Origin: VXNE01 sp965206615
Lineage (GTDB): Bacteria > Pseudomonadota > Gammaproteobacteria > Pseudomonadales > Azotimanducaceae
Length of the DNA: 64,000 nt
Direction: 5' to 3'
Assembly (NCBI GenBank): GCA_965206615.1
Contig: CBDBKI010000004.1
Span: 124,001 to 188,000 of the forward strand
Of this stretch, positions 42,739 to 51,896 are shown piece after piece. Position 1 is the first letter of the stretch, and every line of letters begins with the position of its first letter. The translations under genes were made by a program, and so were the position numbers. The notes beneath the pieces were generated by a model that saw only the letters and a program-made list of their open reading frames with translations, was not told the origin of the DNA and searched no databases.

Positions 42739-43532
42739 CGGCCCTTTCGGTCAACCTCAACAAGATCGCCTGGCTGCGCAACGCGCGCGAGGGGGGTCGG
42801 CCGTCGGTCGCCGACGCCGCTCGCACCGTCATCGCCGCCGGCGCGCAAGGCATCACGGTGCATCCGCGCCCGGACCAGCGCCACATCCGCCCGGATGACG
42901 TGCGGGTACTCGTACGGTTGCTCGCCGAGTTTCCGGCCATCGAATTCAACATCGAGGGCAACCCCTACGCCGGCGCGCGGGACAACGGCTACCCGGGGTT
43001 CGATCGGCTCATCGAGGCGGCGCGCCCGCACCAGGCGACCCTGGTGCCGGATGCCGATGCGCAGCTCACGTCGGACCACGGCTGGGATCTCTCGGATGCG
43101 CGCGAGGCCGACCGGGTGGCCGCAGTCGTCGCACGGTATCGGACGTGGGGCGCGCGGGTGAGCCTGTTCGTGGATCCCGACCCGGAGCAGATCGCGCGGG
43201 TGTCGGCCTGCGGAGCGGACCGCATCGAGTTGTACACCGGGCCTTACGCCGAGGCCGTCGAGCGGTGCGGCGCGGCGCACGCGGATGCGCGAGAAAGCTG
43301 GGAGACCTACCGGAGCGCCGCGCGATACGCCGTCGGATTGGGTCTGGGCGTCAACGCCGGCCATGACCTGAACCTCGACAACCTGGCGCAGTTCGTGGCC
43401 ATGGGAGGCATAGAGGAGGTATCGATCGGTCATGCACTGATCGGCGACGCGCTCGAATGGGGCTTGTCGGAAACGGTACGCAAGTACCTCGATGTCATCG
43501 TGAAGGGAAACAGCAAGGAGACGCTCGAATGA
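42735..43532 (+). CDS. pdxJ: Pyridoxine 5'-phosphate synthase
   Basis: A 265-residue TIM barrel that makes pyridoxine phosphate from deoxyxylulose phosphate and amino-acetone phosphate. Blocks LSVNLNKIAWLRNAR, ITVHPRPDQRHI, FNIEGNP, ELYTGPYAEA and LGVNAGHDLNLDNL are characteristic. GTG codons at 42729 and 42735 are both possible; the second overlaps the previous stop as GTGA. pdxJ usually follows recO; here it lies in a different, tightly overlapping run. The peptidyl-prolyl isomerase gene overlaps its end. Confidence 0.93.
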   Translation: MTALSVNLNKIAWLRNAREGGRPSVADAARTVIAAGAQGITVHPRPDQRHIRPDDVRVLVRLLAEFPAIEFNIEGNPYAGARDNGYPGFDRLIEAARPHQATLVPDADAQLTSDHGWDLSDAREADRVAAVVARYRTWGARVSLFVDPDPEQIARVSACGADRIELYTGPYAEAVERCGAAHADARESWETYRSAARYAVGLGLGVNAGHDLNLDNLAQFVAMGGIEEVSIGHALIGDALEWGLSETVRKYLDVIVKGNSKETLE

Positions 43533-44095
43533 ACAAGAAACCGCCGCGGCGCACGGCCCTGGCCGCGCTGCTCTCCGCGACGCTCTCCGGAACGGCCATG
43601 GCCGACAATCCGGTCGTCATTCTGGAGACCACGAAAGGCGATCTGACGGTCGAACTCTACGCGGACCGCTCGCCGAAGGCGGTAGAGAACTTCCTCGATC
43701 TCGTGGACGCGGGGTTCTACGACGGCCTCATCTTCCACCGTGTCATCGCCGGCTTTGTCATTCAGGCGGGGGGGTACACCGAGGACATGGAGTACCGCGA
43801 GGCGCCCCGTACCGTGGTCAACGAGTCGGGCAACGGCGTGGACAACGACCGGTACACGCTGTCCATGGCGCGCACCTCGGACCCGGATTCGGCCGGCGCC
43901 CAGTTCTACGTGAACCTGCGCGACAACGACAGCCTCAACTACCAGCGAGGCCGCCCGGGATACACCGTGTTCGGACGTCTCATCGCCGGCATGGCAGCGG
44001 CCCACGAGATCGAGGCAGCGGAGACGACGGTGAAGATCGGCATGCAGGACGTTCCGGTCGAGGCAGTCGTCATCAACAGGGCGTATCGCCGCTGA
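43529..44095 (+). CDS. ppiA: Periplasmic cyclophilin-type peptidyl-prolyl cis-trans isomerase
   Basis: A 188-residue cyclophilin with a signal peptide (TALAALLSATLSGTAMA, cleavage before DN) that helps fold periplasmic proteins. Active-site motifs are FHRVIAGFVIQAGG and SAGAQFYVNL; GYTVFGRLIAGM is also typical. The ATG overlaps the pdxJ stop as ATGA. It is of the bacterial PpiA type by export signal; the numbering PpiA/PpiB is by analogy. Confidence 0.9.
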   Translation: MNKKPPRRTALAALLSATLSGTAMADNPVVILETTKGDLTVELYADRSPKAVENFLDLVDAGFYDGLIFHRVIAGFVIQAGGYTEDMEYREAPRTVVNESGNGVDNDRYTLSMARTSDPDSAGAQFYVNLRDNDSLNYQRGRPGYTVFGRLIAGMAAAHEIEAAETTVKIGMQDVPVEAVVINRAYRR

Positions 44096-44144
44096 CCGGG
44101 CGCGGTATCATGGCGTGCGTCCGATCACGCTCGCCAAGATACCC

Positions 44145-44630
44145 ATGAAACCGATCCTTTCGGCAGTCGCCGTCGCCGCCCTGCTCGCCGTTGTCGCCGC
44201 CGAGGCGTATCGCTGGCTCTGGGACGGCCACCACCTCGGCCTGCTGGCCGTCGTCTTTCTTGCATGCCTCGGATCGGGGCTCGCGGCAATGCGCCTCGGA
44301 CGGGCCGCGCCCCGTGCCGCGCCCCGTGCGGTGTCGCGGGCACCGCGCGAGCGGCGCACGCGACGAACGGAGGGGTCCGCGCGGCGTACGGAGGCACCCG
44401 CCCGGCTCACGGAAGGCCGTGAGACTGGCACCGTGAAATGGTTCAGCCGTTCGAAGGGTTTCGGTTTCGTCATCCGCGAGGACGGCGACGAGATATTCGT
44501 CCATCACCGCTCGGTGCGTGCGGACGATGGTCACCGGGGGAACCTGCGGGACGGGCAGCGCGTCACGTTCGTGGCCGTGGAGCGGAGCAAGGGCTGGCAG
44601 GCCGAGGACGTCGCCTCCGCCGACGATTAG
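44145..44630 (+). CDS. Membrane-anchored cold-shock-domain protein
   Basis: A 161-residue protein with two N-terminal hydrophobic segments (AVAVAALLAVVAAEA and LGLLAVVFLACLGSGLAAM), a very basic Arg/Ala linker (about residues 55-95) and a C-terminal cold-shock domain (GTVKWFSRSKGFGFVIRE, EIFVHHRSV). RNP-1 (KGFGFV) and RNP-2 (IFVHH) are intact. It probably holds an RNA-binding domain at the inner membrane. The ATG at 44145 is chosen; an in-frame GTG at 44115 is possible. It lies 12 bases before argS, likely co-transcribed. Confidence 0.85.
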   Translation: MKPILSAVAVAALLAVVAAEAYRWLWDGHHLGLLAVVFLACLGSGLAAMRLGRAAPRAAPRAVSRAPRERRTRRTEGSARRTEAPARLTEGRETGTVKWFSRSKGFGFVIREDGDEIFVHHRSVRADDGHRGNLRDGQRVTFVAVERSKGWQAEDVASADD

Positions 44631-44642
44631 GGCCTGCACACC

Positions 44643-46328
44643 ATGAATCTGCGCGCATTCCTCACGCGGCGCGTCGCGGACGCGTTCCGCGTGGCCGGGA
44701 TCGACGACGCCGAACCGATGCTGCGTCCGTCCGGCCGGCCGGAATTCGGGGACTACCAGGCGAACGGGGCCATGGCGGCCGCCAAGCGGTTGCGGACCAA
44801 TCCGCGGACCCTGGCGACGGCCGTCGCGGACGCATTCGGGGCAGCCGACGCGGACGTGGCGGAGGCCGTGGAAGTCGCCGGCCCCGGGTTCGTCAACATC
44901 ACCCTTGCGGGCGAGTTTCTGGCCGCCCGTCTTGCCGGCGTCGAGATCGAACAGGCGAGCGATCCGGACCGGATCGTGCTCGACTACTCCTCACCGAACC
45001 TCGCCAAGGAGATGCACGTCGGGCACCTGCGCACCACCATCGGCGATGCGATGGCGCGCATCCTCGAAGCCCTCGGCCACGAGGTGATCCGCCAGAACCA
45101 CGTCGGCGACTGGGGCACCCAGTTCGGCATGCTGGTCGCGCACCTCGAGGATCGTCGGGAAACCGCATCGGAGCTTGCGGACCTCGAGGTCTTCTACGCG
45201 GAGGCGCGCAAGCGGTTCGATGCCGACCCGGAATTCGCGGACCGGGCGCGCCGGACCGTGGTCGACCTGCAGGGCGGCGACGAAACCGTGCGCGCCTACT
45301 GGCGCCGCTTCATCGAGGTCTCCCTGTCTCACTGCCGAGCCGTATACGACACGCTGGGGATCACGCTGACCGATGACGACCTCGATGCGGAGAGTCGCTA
45401 CAACGACGACCTGCCCAGGGTCGTGGGCGATCTCGACGGCGCGGGGCTGCTGACGGAGTCGGACGGTGCGAAGTGCGTCTTCCTCGACGAGTTCGACGCG
45501 CCGGTTATCGTGCAGAAACGCGATGGCGGCTACCTGTACGCGACATCGGACCTCGCGGCGGTGCGTTTTCGCACCGGGCACTACGACGCCGACCGTGTGC
45601 TGTATTTCACCGACGCCAGGCAGTCGCTGCACTTCCGCCAGTTCTTCGCCGTCGCGCGCAAGGCGGGCTTCGCGGCCGAGGCCTGTACGCTCGAGCACCA
45701 CCCCTTCGGCACGATCATGGGGCAGGACAACCGACCCTTCAAGACGCGCACGGGCGGTGTGGTCAAGCTGGCCGATCTCCTCGACGAGGCGGTGCGCCGC
45801 GCGCGCACGCTGGTAGCCGGGAAGAACCCGGATCTGACGGGCGCGGAGGCGGATCGGGTCGCGCGCGTCGTGGGCATCGGCGCCGTGAAATACGCCGACC
45901 TGTCCAGGAACCGCACGAGCGACTACGTGTTCGACTGGGACACGATGCTCAGCTTTGACGGCAACACCGCGCCCTACCTGCAGTACGCGTATGCGCGCAT
46001 CCAGAGCCTGTTTCGCCGGGCCGGGGCGGATCCGGCGAGCTTGGTGGCGACCCCCGTGGTCGTGGAGCCGGAGGAGCGCCGGCTGGCCGTGATGCTCCTG
46101 CGTTTCCAGGAAACGCTGGAACAGGTCGCGAGCGAAGCGCTGCCGCACCACCTGTGCGCGTATCTCTTCGACCTCGCGAGCCGGTTCATGCAGTTCTACG
46201 AGACGTGTCCCGTCCTCGATGCGCCGGGTGACCTACGCGAGAGCCGCCTCAGGCTGTGCGCGTTGACGGCGGGAACGTTGAAGAACGGGCTCGGGCTGCT
46301 GGGGATCGAGACGGTCGATCGGATGTAG
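44643..46328 (+). CDS. argS: Arginyl-tRNA synthetase
   Basis: A 561-residue class I synthetase. The N-terminal Add-1 domain (FGDYQANGAMAAAKRL) precedes the HIGH-type motif in KEMHVGHLRTTIGDAMAR. The block GTIMGQDNRPFKTRTGGVVK replaces KMSKS, as is normal for ArgS, and the C-terminal DALR anticodon domain is present. Complete length. The 3' end is followed by a palindromic repeat. No SPOR-domain cell division gene follows, unlike in many gammaproteobacteria. Confidence 0.95.
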   Translation: MNLRAFLTRRVADAFRVAGIDDAEPMLRPSGRPEFGDYQANGAMAAAKRLRTNPRTLATAVADAFGAADADVAEAVEVAGPGFVNITLAGEFLAARLAGVEIEQASDPDRIVLDYSSPNLAKEMHVGHLRTTIGDAMARILEALGHEVIRQNHVGDWGTQFGMLVAHLEDRRETASELADLEVFYAEARKRFDADPEFADRARRTVVDLQGGDETVRAYWRRFIEVSLSHCRAVYDTLGITLTDDDLDAESRYNDDLPRVVGDLDGAGLLTESDGAKCVFLDEFDAPVIVQKRDGGYLYATSDLAAVRFRTGHYDADRVLYFTDARQSLHFRQFFAVARKAGFAAEACTLEHHPFGTIMGQDNRPFKTRTGGVVKLADLLDEAVRRARTLVAGKNPDLTGAEADRVARVVGIGAVKYADLSRNRTSDYVFDWDTMLSFDGNTAPYLQYAYARIQSLFRRAGADPASLVATPVVVEPEERRLAVMLLRFQETLEQVASEALPHHLCAYLFDLASRFMQFYETCPVLDAPGDLRESRLRLCALTAGTLKNGLGLLGIETVDRM

Positions 46329-46437
46329 ACGCCGGCCTGGTGGCGGCCCGTGCTCTCGGTCATGCACGGTGCGCGGCGGGCGACGGCGGGGGGGGCCAGC
46401 CGCCAAACTGCCCGTTGACGAGGAGGTTCTGCGACTT

Positions 46438-46471
46438 CGGGGACGGGCGACCACAAGGGTCGCCCCTTTTG
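46438..46471. repeat. Hybrid copy of the palindromic repeat after argS
   Basis: The stretch starts like module B (GGGGACGGGC) and continues into module A (stem GGGCGACC/GGTCGCCC, then CCCC). Here the A hairpin is followed by TTTTG, giving a better terminator than the other copies. It lies between argS and the convergent desaturase gene but is not flush with their stop codons. The rest of 46329-46597 shows no gene. Confidence 0.65.
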
Positions 46472-46597
46472 TGGAAGACGCGCCAAGGGAACGAAGTGAC
46501 CGCCGGTGCGGCTTCCATGAAAGGACGGCGTGGCTGGGCCGGAGGCGCGCCGGTGCGTAGCGAGCTTGCGAGCGAGTGCCGGACCGGCTATGGGGCG

Positions 46598-47791
46598 CTA
46601 CACGCGCGCCTTTGCCGGAACGGTGTAGGACTTCAGGTCCTCGACGAAATCGCTCAGTACCTGGATGCCGGTGGCTTCCGCTTCGCGGCACCATTGCGCG
46701 AAGGCAACGCGCAGTTCTTCTCCACGGCCGCGCTTCGAGCAGACCTCAACCAGTTCGAGCCGTTTCTCGTAGATGGTCGCGAGGAGCGGGCTCGCGTCGA
46801 GCACCTGCTCGATACGACTGCGCTGCCGCTCGTCCACCAACGTGGTGTGGCGGCAGAGGACGGGCTTCGAGCGCCGCAGCAGCCGGCGGGTGCCGGCGTC
46901 GGCACGGCGGCACTCCTGCTTGATCAGAGGCGCCACCACTTCTTCGGCGTACCGCGCCATGACGCGGAACCGGTCGTTCATCACGGCCCAGGTGGTATCC
47001 ATGTCGATGGAGGTCTTGCCCTCGATGCGCGCGACGACGGGACCGGTCGAGAGCGGCTCGGCGAGCCCCATTCTCTGGAACAGGCGAATCCACGCCCAGC
47101 CCAGATCGAACTCCCACGGCTTCACGGAGAGTTTCGCGGAGTTGGGATACGTGTGGTGATTGTTGTGCAGTTCCTCGCCACCGATCAGGATGCCCCAAGG
47201 CATGAAGTTGGTCGCGGCGTCGGGACATTCGAAGTTGCGATAGCCCAGTCGGTGGCCAACGCCGTTCACCACGCCGGCGGCGAGGAACGGAATCCAGAGC
47301 ATCTGGATCGCCCAGACGGTCAGGCCGAGAACCCCGAACAGCGCGATGTCCACCCCGAGGAGCAGGCTGATTCCGAGCGAGGTGTGCGGCGTGTAGACAT
47401 TGCGCTCGACCCAGTCTTCGGGCGTCCCCTTGCCGTAGCGCTCGAGCGTCTCGGGCGTGGCGGCCGCGCGGTAGTACTCCGCGCCCTCGAGGAGTATGGC
47501 GCGCAGGCCGTGGACCTGCGGACTGTGCGGGTCGTCCGGGGTGTCGGCCCCAGCGTGGTGCTTGCGGTGTACGGCCGTCCACTCCTTCGTGATCATGCCC
47601 GTGGTCAGCCACAGCCAGAAGCGCAGGAAGTGCTGCGGGGCCGGGTGCAGGGTGAGTGCCCGGTGCGCGGAGAACCGGTGCAGGTATACGGTCACACCCA
47701 CGATCGTCACATGGGTCATTAGGAGTACGTACACGATGATGGCGGGTATGGACAGGCCTACGGCGCCATACCACCAGTCCTCAAGGTTCAT
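46598..47791 (-). CDS. Acyl-CoA/fatty acid desaturase (DesC/OLE1 type)
   Basis: A 397-residue membrane desaturase. Three histidine boxes bind the di-iron centre: HRFSAHRA, HRKHHAGAD and HNNHHTYPN. Membrane helices flank them (IPAIIVYVLLMTHVTIVGVT, IQMLWIPFLAAGVVNGVG). It introduces a double bond into membrane fatty acyl chains using oxygen. The start at 47791 has an AGGAG site; the upstream open frame is a run of GGAGCCA-like triplets without similarity. A soluble, mostly helical C-terminal extension of about 130 residues follows the desaturase core. Confidence 0.9.
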   Translation of the reverse strand: MNLEDWWYGAVGLSIPAIIVYVLLMTHVTIVGVTVYLHRFSAHRALTLHPAPQHFLRFWLWLTTGMITKEWTAVHRKHHAGADTPDDPHSPQVHGLRAILLEGAEYYRAAATPETLERYGKGTPEDWVERNVYTPHTSLGISLLLGVDIALFGVLGLTVWAIQMLWIPFLAAGVVNGVGHRLGYRNFECPDAATNFMPWGILIGGEELHNNHHTYPNSAKLSVKPWEFDLGWAWIRLFQRMGLAEPLSTGPVVARIEGKTSIDMDTTWAVMNDRFRVMARYAEEVVAPLIKQECRRADAGTRRLLRRSKPVLCRHTTLVDERQRSRIEQVLDASPLLATIYEKRLELVEVCSKRGRGEELRVAFAQWCREAEATGIQVLSDFVEDLKSYTVPAKARV

Positions 47792-47968
47792 CTCTTCACT
47801 CCTGGCTCCTGTGGCTCCCGTGGCTCCGTTCCTGCTTCCGAAGCTGACTTCGAACGTCCGGACGCCCCGGAGCTTGTCCTGCTCCCCTGCGGTCGTCCGG
47901 CGGCGGGCCGGCATTGTGGCGACTCGCCTCGGAAAATACCACCGTTCAGATCATCCGACCAGAAGTTC

Positions 47969-47989
47969 GAGAGGCGCCTTGCGCCTCTC
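47969..47989. terminator. 9-bp hairpin downstream of the FG-GAP lipoprotein gene
   Basis: GAGAGGCGC (47969-47977) and GCGCCTCTC (47981-47989) form a perfect 9-bp stem with a CTT loop, 8 bases after the lipoprotein stop on the minus strand. A smaller palindrome (CTGAT/ATCAG, 47989-48000) overlaps the stop codon. Likely stops the lipoprotein transcript before the desaturase gene. Confidence 0.55.
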
Positions 47990-47996
47990 TGATAAA

Positions 47997-49529
47997 TCAG
48001 AGCTTCCCTTGTTCTCCGCGAACCGGCAACGGCATCTCGACACTGTCCTCCACGCGCGCTCGCGCGAACGCTGGCAGAGGTGCCGCGGAGCGCACCTGCT
48101 CGAGCCAGAATACCCCGTCGTAGGGCGCGCTGTTGCCTCTTGTGCCGACGAAGTCGATGTCCCCGTCGCCATCGAGGTCCCGGGCCGCGAACTGATCGAA
48201 CATGCCGCGCTTGCGGCGGGAGATGTCGTGGCGCGTCCACGGTTCGTTCGCGGCGCCGGGATTGCGGAACCAGCCGAGGCGCCCGAGCCGGTCGGAGGCG
48301 GTGACATCGCCGTCCTCGTCTCGCGGGCCGCCGCTGTAGCTGCCGGCCATGACGTCGAGGGCGCCGTCGCCGTCGATGTCCGCGATGGCGATGCCGGTGA
48401 CGGTGTCCGGCATGAAATGCCCGATCGGATGCGGAATCCACGGGTCGGCCCGGTCGGCGGGTTGCTCCAGCCAGGAGAGCTCCAGGCGGTCGTACTGCGG
48501 TCCTTCTCCGTAGGCCGCGACGGTTGCGATATCGAGCCGGCCGTCGGCATTGAAGTCGGCGCACGCGAGGTGGAAACCGGCCACCACGCCTTCTTCGACG
48601 GCGATGGGATGTTCCACGAAGACCGAGGCATCCCCTTCGGTGTTCTCAAGGAACACCATGCGCGGGCCGCCCCGGATGCCGCCGATGATGTCGAGGTCCC
48701 CGTCCCCGTCGAGGTCTACGGGCTCGGCGTTGTGCGGCACGCTATATTGGCCGAGCACGGTCTCCTGCCAGCCGTCCTCGGCGAGCGGGTTGCCGGTCAC
48801 GCGGAAGATCGAGATGGGCGTATGCCGTTCGAAGTCCTCCGGCACCGGGTTCTGCGCGCCCTTGTTGGGCGCTACGGCTTCCGGGACGCCGTCGCCATCG
48901 AGGTCGGCGAGGAAGACACGGATATACGAGCCGCGGTCGCGCGTCATCGGCAGGATCAGACGCGGCCAGACCGCGGTGCGGGTGTCCGCGCCGGGATTCT
49001 GAAAGTAGATGAGGTGGCCGAGTTCCGCTGCGACGATGACGTCCGGATGGCCGTCCCCGTTGACGTCCGCGATGGAGGCGTCCTCGGGCGCAGCCGCCTC
49101 GACGCCCTCGGCCAGGGTGACGTTCGTCCACGTGTCCGGGTCGTCGGAGGCGAATGCGATGCGGACGTGGCCGTCCGGGGTCCCGTCGTAACGCGTATCG
49201 GACTCGTGTACCGAGACCACGTCCTCGAATCCGTCGCCGTCCAGGTCCGCCATGGCGAGACCGTCGCTGCCGCTCAGGGGCACGCCGGTCGTTGCGGGAT
49301 CGTCGATCAGGTGTTCCCGCCAGCTGATGAAGGCGCCGTCCGGGGACCGCGCGGTGGTGAGGGTGTCGCCGACCGTCGGAGTGCCGCCGTCGGTAGTCGC
49401 CTGCTCGGCGACCAGATTACCCTGGGCGGCAGGCGCCGACGTGTCGTCGGGGACGGATGCGTCCTCGGGAGCACAGGCGGCGATCCCGAAAAGCGTGGCA
49501 AGGGCAGCGATGTGAGGGAGACAGTTCAT
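47997..49529 (-). CDS. FG-GAP/VCBS repeat lipoprotein
   Basis: A 510-residue exported beta-propeller. The start at 49529 gives a lipoprotein signal with the lipobox GIAAC (LFGIAACAPEDAS). The mature part has about seven FG-GAP/VCBS-type repeats, each with a calcium-binding loop: ADLDGDGFEDV, ADVNGDGHPDV, ADLDGDGVPEA, VDLDGDGDLDI, ADFNADGRLDI, ADIDGDGALDV and RDLDGDGDIDF. A surface or periplasmic binding role is likely; no enzymatic motif is seen. A longer frame to 49568 lacks a signal start. Unknown ligand. Confidence 0.85.
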   Translation of the reverse strand: MNCLPHIAALATLFGIAACAPEDASVPDDTSAPAAQGNLVAEQATTDGGTPTVGDTLTTARSPDGAFISWREHLIDDPATTGVPLSGSDGLAMADLDGDGFEDVVSVHESDTRYDGTPDGHVRIAFASDDPDTWTNVTLAEGVEAAAPEDASIADVNGDGHPDVIVAAELGHLIYFQNPGADTRTAVWPRLILPMTRDRGSYIRVFLADLDGDGVPEAVAPNKGAQNPVPEDFERHTPISIFRVTGNPLAEDGWQETVLGQYSVPHNAEPVDLDGDGDLDIIGGIRGGPRMVFLENTEGDASVFVEHPIAVEEGVVAGFHLACADFNADGRLDIATVAAYGEGPQYDRLELSWLEQPADRADPWIPHPIGHFMPDTVTGIAIADIDGDGALDVMAGSYSGGPRDEDGDVTASDRLGRLGWFRNPGAANEPWTRHDISRRKRGMFDQFAARDLDGDGDIDFVGTRGNSAPYDGVFWLEQVRSAAPLPAFARARVEDSVEMPLPVRGEQGKL

Positions 49530-49709
49530 GGCACACGGGTCAATGGCTGGAGAGTGGAAACGCGGCATTCAATGCTCGGGGGTTGCTGATGCATGTTACG
49601 CCGTGCGCGGCAGCGTGTCCCCGGATTGCCGTGACGACCTTCCCGTGGACCGGCCGTTCGGCTTTCCCGGCTGGTAGCATTCCCGCATTGCACTTGCAGG
49701 AGCGTCGCG

Positions 49710-50147
49710 ATGAATCGATTTGTCCTGGTAGTGGCCGTTCTGCTCGGTGTGTCCGGCTGCGGCGGGCCTCTCGTCACCATTCCGGGGGGCGAGCTCGCTG
49801 GCGTGGAGCAGGATGCGCCGGCCCAATGGAGCCAGGTGCCCGACACGATCCAGCTCGAGACCCGGCCCTCGGATCCTTACTCCATCAACATCTGGGGCGT
49901 CGGCGTGGAGGAGCATCTTTACGTGGCGACGGGGAGCGACGGGACCAAATGGACGCCCTTCATCGAGTCCGACGCGAGCGTGCGCGTCCGCGTGGACGGG
50001 GACCTGTATCCGTTGCGCGCGAGCCTGGTGGACGACCCGGACGAACGCACCCGCGTGGCCGCCGCCTACGAGGAGAAGTACGAGCTCGACCGGAGTGAGG
50101 GCTGGGTGGCGGCCGGGGGCATGATCTTCCGGCTCGACCGGCCCTGA
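49710..50147 (+). CDS. Lipoprotein with a split-barrel-like (FMN/F420-binding type) domain
   Basis: A 145-residue protein with a lipoprotein signal (VLVVAVLLGVSGCGG, lipobox GVSGC). The rest (IWGVGVEEHLYVATGSDGT, DASVRVRVDGDLYPLRASLV, AAYEEKY) resembles the split-barrel fold of pyridoxamine-phosphate-oxidase-like and deazaflavin-dependent proteins, in which KY at the end is typical. Export of such a domain is unusual. It lies 56 bases upstream of the CoA transferase gene on the same strand. Assignment is by pattern only. Confidence 0.65.
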   Translation: MNRFVLVVAVLLGVSGCGGPLVTIPGGELAGVEQDAPAQWSQVPDTIQLETRPSDPYSINIWGVGVEEHLYVATGSDGTKWTPFIESDASVRVRVDGDLYPLRASLVDDPDERTRVAAAYEEKYELDRSEGWVAAGGMIFRLDRP

Positions 50148-50203
50148 CAGAGGCAGTATCGGAGGCCCGGCGTGGCTCCGGGCAGTACGGAGAACCCAGG
50201 AAC

Positions 50204-51406
50204 ATGGACTACCTGCTGAAAGACATACGGGTGATCGACGCGGCGACCTATCTCGCCGGTCCCGGCTCCGCCACCATCCTCGCGGACTTCGGCGCCGACG
50301 TGATCAAGGTCGAGCCGCCCGGTGGCGACGGATACCGTGCGCTGGTCGGCGCGCATCCCGTCCCCTATCACTGGCAGTTGACGTCGCGCAACAAGCGTAG
50401 CGTGTGCCTGGATCTCAAACGTCGCGAAGGACAGGAGGTGCTGCACCGGCTGGTCGCGGACGCCGATGTCATCCTGACGAACTTCCTGGGGGAGCAACTG
50501 CGGGAGTTCCGCATGACGTACGAGGAGCTGAAGGCGATCAACCCACGCCTCGTCTTCGCGCAGCTGACGGGCTACGGAACGCGCGGACCGGACGTGCAAC
50601 GCCGCGGGTTCGACGCCACCGCCTGGTGGGCGCGCTCCGGCCTCATGGAGTTCATGCGCGATCAGGGCCAGACGCCGCTGCCGCTGGCCCCGGGAGTGGG
50701 CGACCACGCGACCACACTCGCCCTGTACGGCGCCATCATGACCGGACTCTTTCGCCGCGAACGCACCGGCGAAGGCTGTCAGGTGAGCACGTCGCTCGTC
50801 GCGACCGGTGCCTGGGCCAACGCCATGGCGCTGCAGGGCGTCATCGCCGGCGTCGACCTTGGCGCCATCAGCCAGAAGCGCGGTTGGACCACGCCCTTCC
50901 GCATCGCCTATCCCACCAGCGACGACCGCTACGTCACGCTCTGCATGATCAACACGAAGCGCGAATGGCCGCGGCTCGCGACGGCCCTCGGCCACCCCGA
51001 GTGGGTGGCCGATCCGCGCTTCGTGGACATGCGGACGCTCCTGCGCAACCGCGACGACCTGAAGACCCTGATCGCCGAGGCGACCGTGCAGTGGACCCAG
51101 CGGGAGCTGATGGCGCGGCTCGACGGCCACGGCGTGACCTGCGGGGTGGTGGCGCCCATGGCGGACGTGATCGAGGATGAGCAGCTGCGCGCGAACGACG
51201 TCATCGTCGAAACCCACGATCCCGGCGAGGGCTACGACTACACCATCAACTCGCCGATCTTTCTCGAAGAGGAACCGAAGCGGCCGCCGAAGCGTGCCCC
51301 CGAAATCGGCGCGCAGACAGAGGAAGTGCTGCGGGAGGCGGGGTTCTCGGACGACCAGATCGGAGCGCTGCTGGATTCCGAGGTGGTGTTCCGGCAGGCG
51401 AACTGA
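50204..51406 (+). CDS. CaiB/BaiF-family (class III) CoA transferase
   Basis: A 400-residue class III CoA transferase that moves CoA between carboxylic acids. It has the start IRVIDAATYLAGPGSATILA, DFGADVIKVEPPGGDGYR, LDLKRREGQEVLHRLV, FRMTYEELKAINPRLVF and the C-terminal GVTCGVVAPMADVIEDEQ. Related enzymes handle carnitine, formyl/oxalyl, succinyl or steroid-acid CoA esters. No accompanying dehydrogenase or hydratase is present, so the substrate is not known. Confidence 0.9.
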   Translation: MDYLLKDIRVIDAATYLAGPGSATILADFGADVIKVEPPGGDGYRALVGAHPVPYHWQLTSRNKRSVCLDLKRREGQEVLHRLVADADVILTNFLGEQLREFRMTYEELKAINPRLVFAQLTGYGTRGPDVQRRGFDATAWWARSGLMEFMRDQGQTPLPLAPGVGDHATTLALYGAIMTGLFRRERTGEGCQVSTSLVATGAWANAMALQGVIAGVDLGAISQKRGWTTPFRIAYPTSDDRYVTLCMINTKREWPRLATALGHPEWVADPRFVDMRTLLRNRDDLKTLIAEATVQWTQRELMARLDGHGVTCGVVAPMADVIEDEQLRANDVIVETHDPGEGYDYTINSPIFLEEEPKRPPKRAPEIGAQTEEVLREAGFSDDQIGALLDSEVVFRQAN

Positions 51407-51420
51407 AGGAGCGCGGCCTC

Positions 51421-51858
51421 GTGACCCTTGCCGACGCCAGACAGCGGGAACGGCGCATGGAGCCCCGGCTGACTTTCAACGGAGCCGTGCGGGATGATCC
51501 GGCCGTGTGCGCCTGGTTCGCCGAGCGGAACGACCCGCTCGGGTCGATTGCGCGCGAATGGTTCGCGCGCATGCGCGGCTGCGGCGAGGACGTGCTGGAG
51601 CTGGTGCACGACGGCTGCCCGGTCGCCTGCGTGCGCGACGTACCCTTCGGCTACGCAAACGCGTTCACGAAGCATGTGAACGTCGGCTTCTTCATGGGCG
51701 CGTTCCTGCCGGATCCCTCGGGCCTGCTGACAGGCACGGGCAAGAGAATGCGCCACGTCAAGCTGTGGCCCGACGGGGAGATCGATACGGAAGCGCTGGC
51801 GGAGCTGCTCCAGGTCGCGTATCGAGACGCCCGGGATTTCGTCGCCACGGGGGGATAG
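51421..51858 (+). CDS. DUF1801 family protein
   Basis: A 145-residue protein with the DUF1801/YdhG-type core (LELVHDGCPVACVRDVPFGY, NVGFFMGAFLPDPSGLLTG, MRHVKLWPDGEID). The family is of unknown function and resembles small cytoplasmic iron-chaperone/frataxin-like folds by structure prediction in the literature. The GTG start at 51421 has AAGGAG ten bases upstream; it follows the CoA transferase stop by 14 bases, so the two are probably co-transcribed. Confidence 0.75.
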   Translation: MTLADARQRERRMEPRLTFNGAVRDDPAVCAWFAERNDPLGSIAREWFARMRGCGEDVLELVHDGCPVACVRDVPFGYANAFTKHVNVGFFMGAFLPDPSGLLTGTGKRMRHVKLWPDGEIDTEALAELLQVAYRDARDFVATGG

Positions 51859-51860
51859 CG

Positions 51861-51875
51861 CGACCCTTCGGGTCG
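51861..51875. terminator. Short hairpin after the DUF1801 gene
   Basis: CGACCC and GGGTCG form a perfect stem with a TTC loop, two bases after the DUF1801 stop. There is no U-tract. It may end the CoA transferase-DUF1801 transcript before mnmC, or reduce read-through. Confidence 0.4.
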
Positions 51876-51896
51876 TTGGGCGCCACGGTGTCGCAC

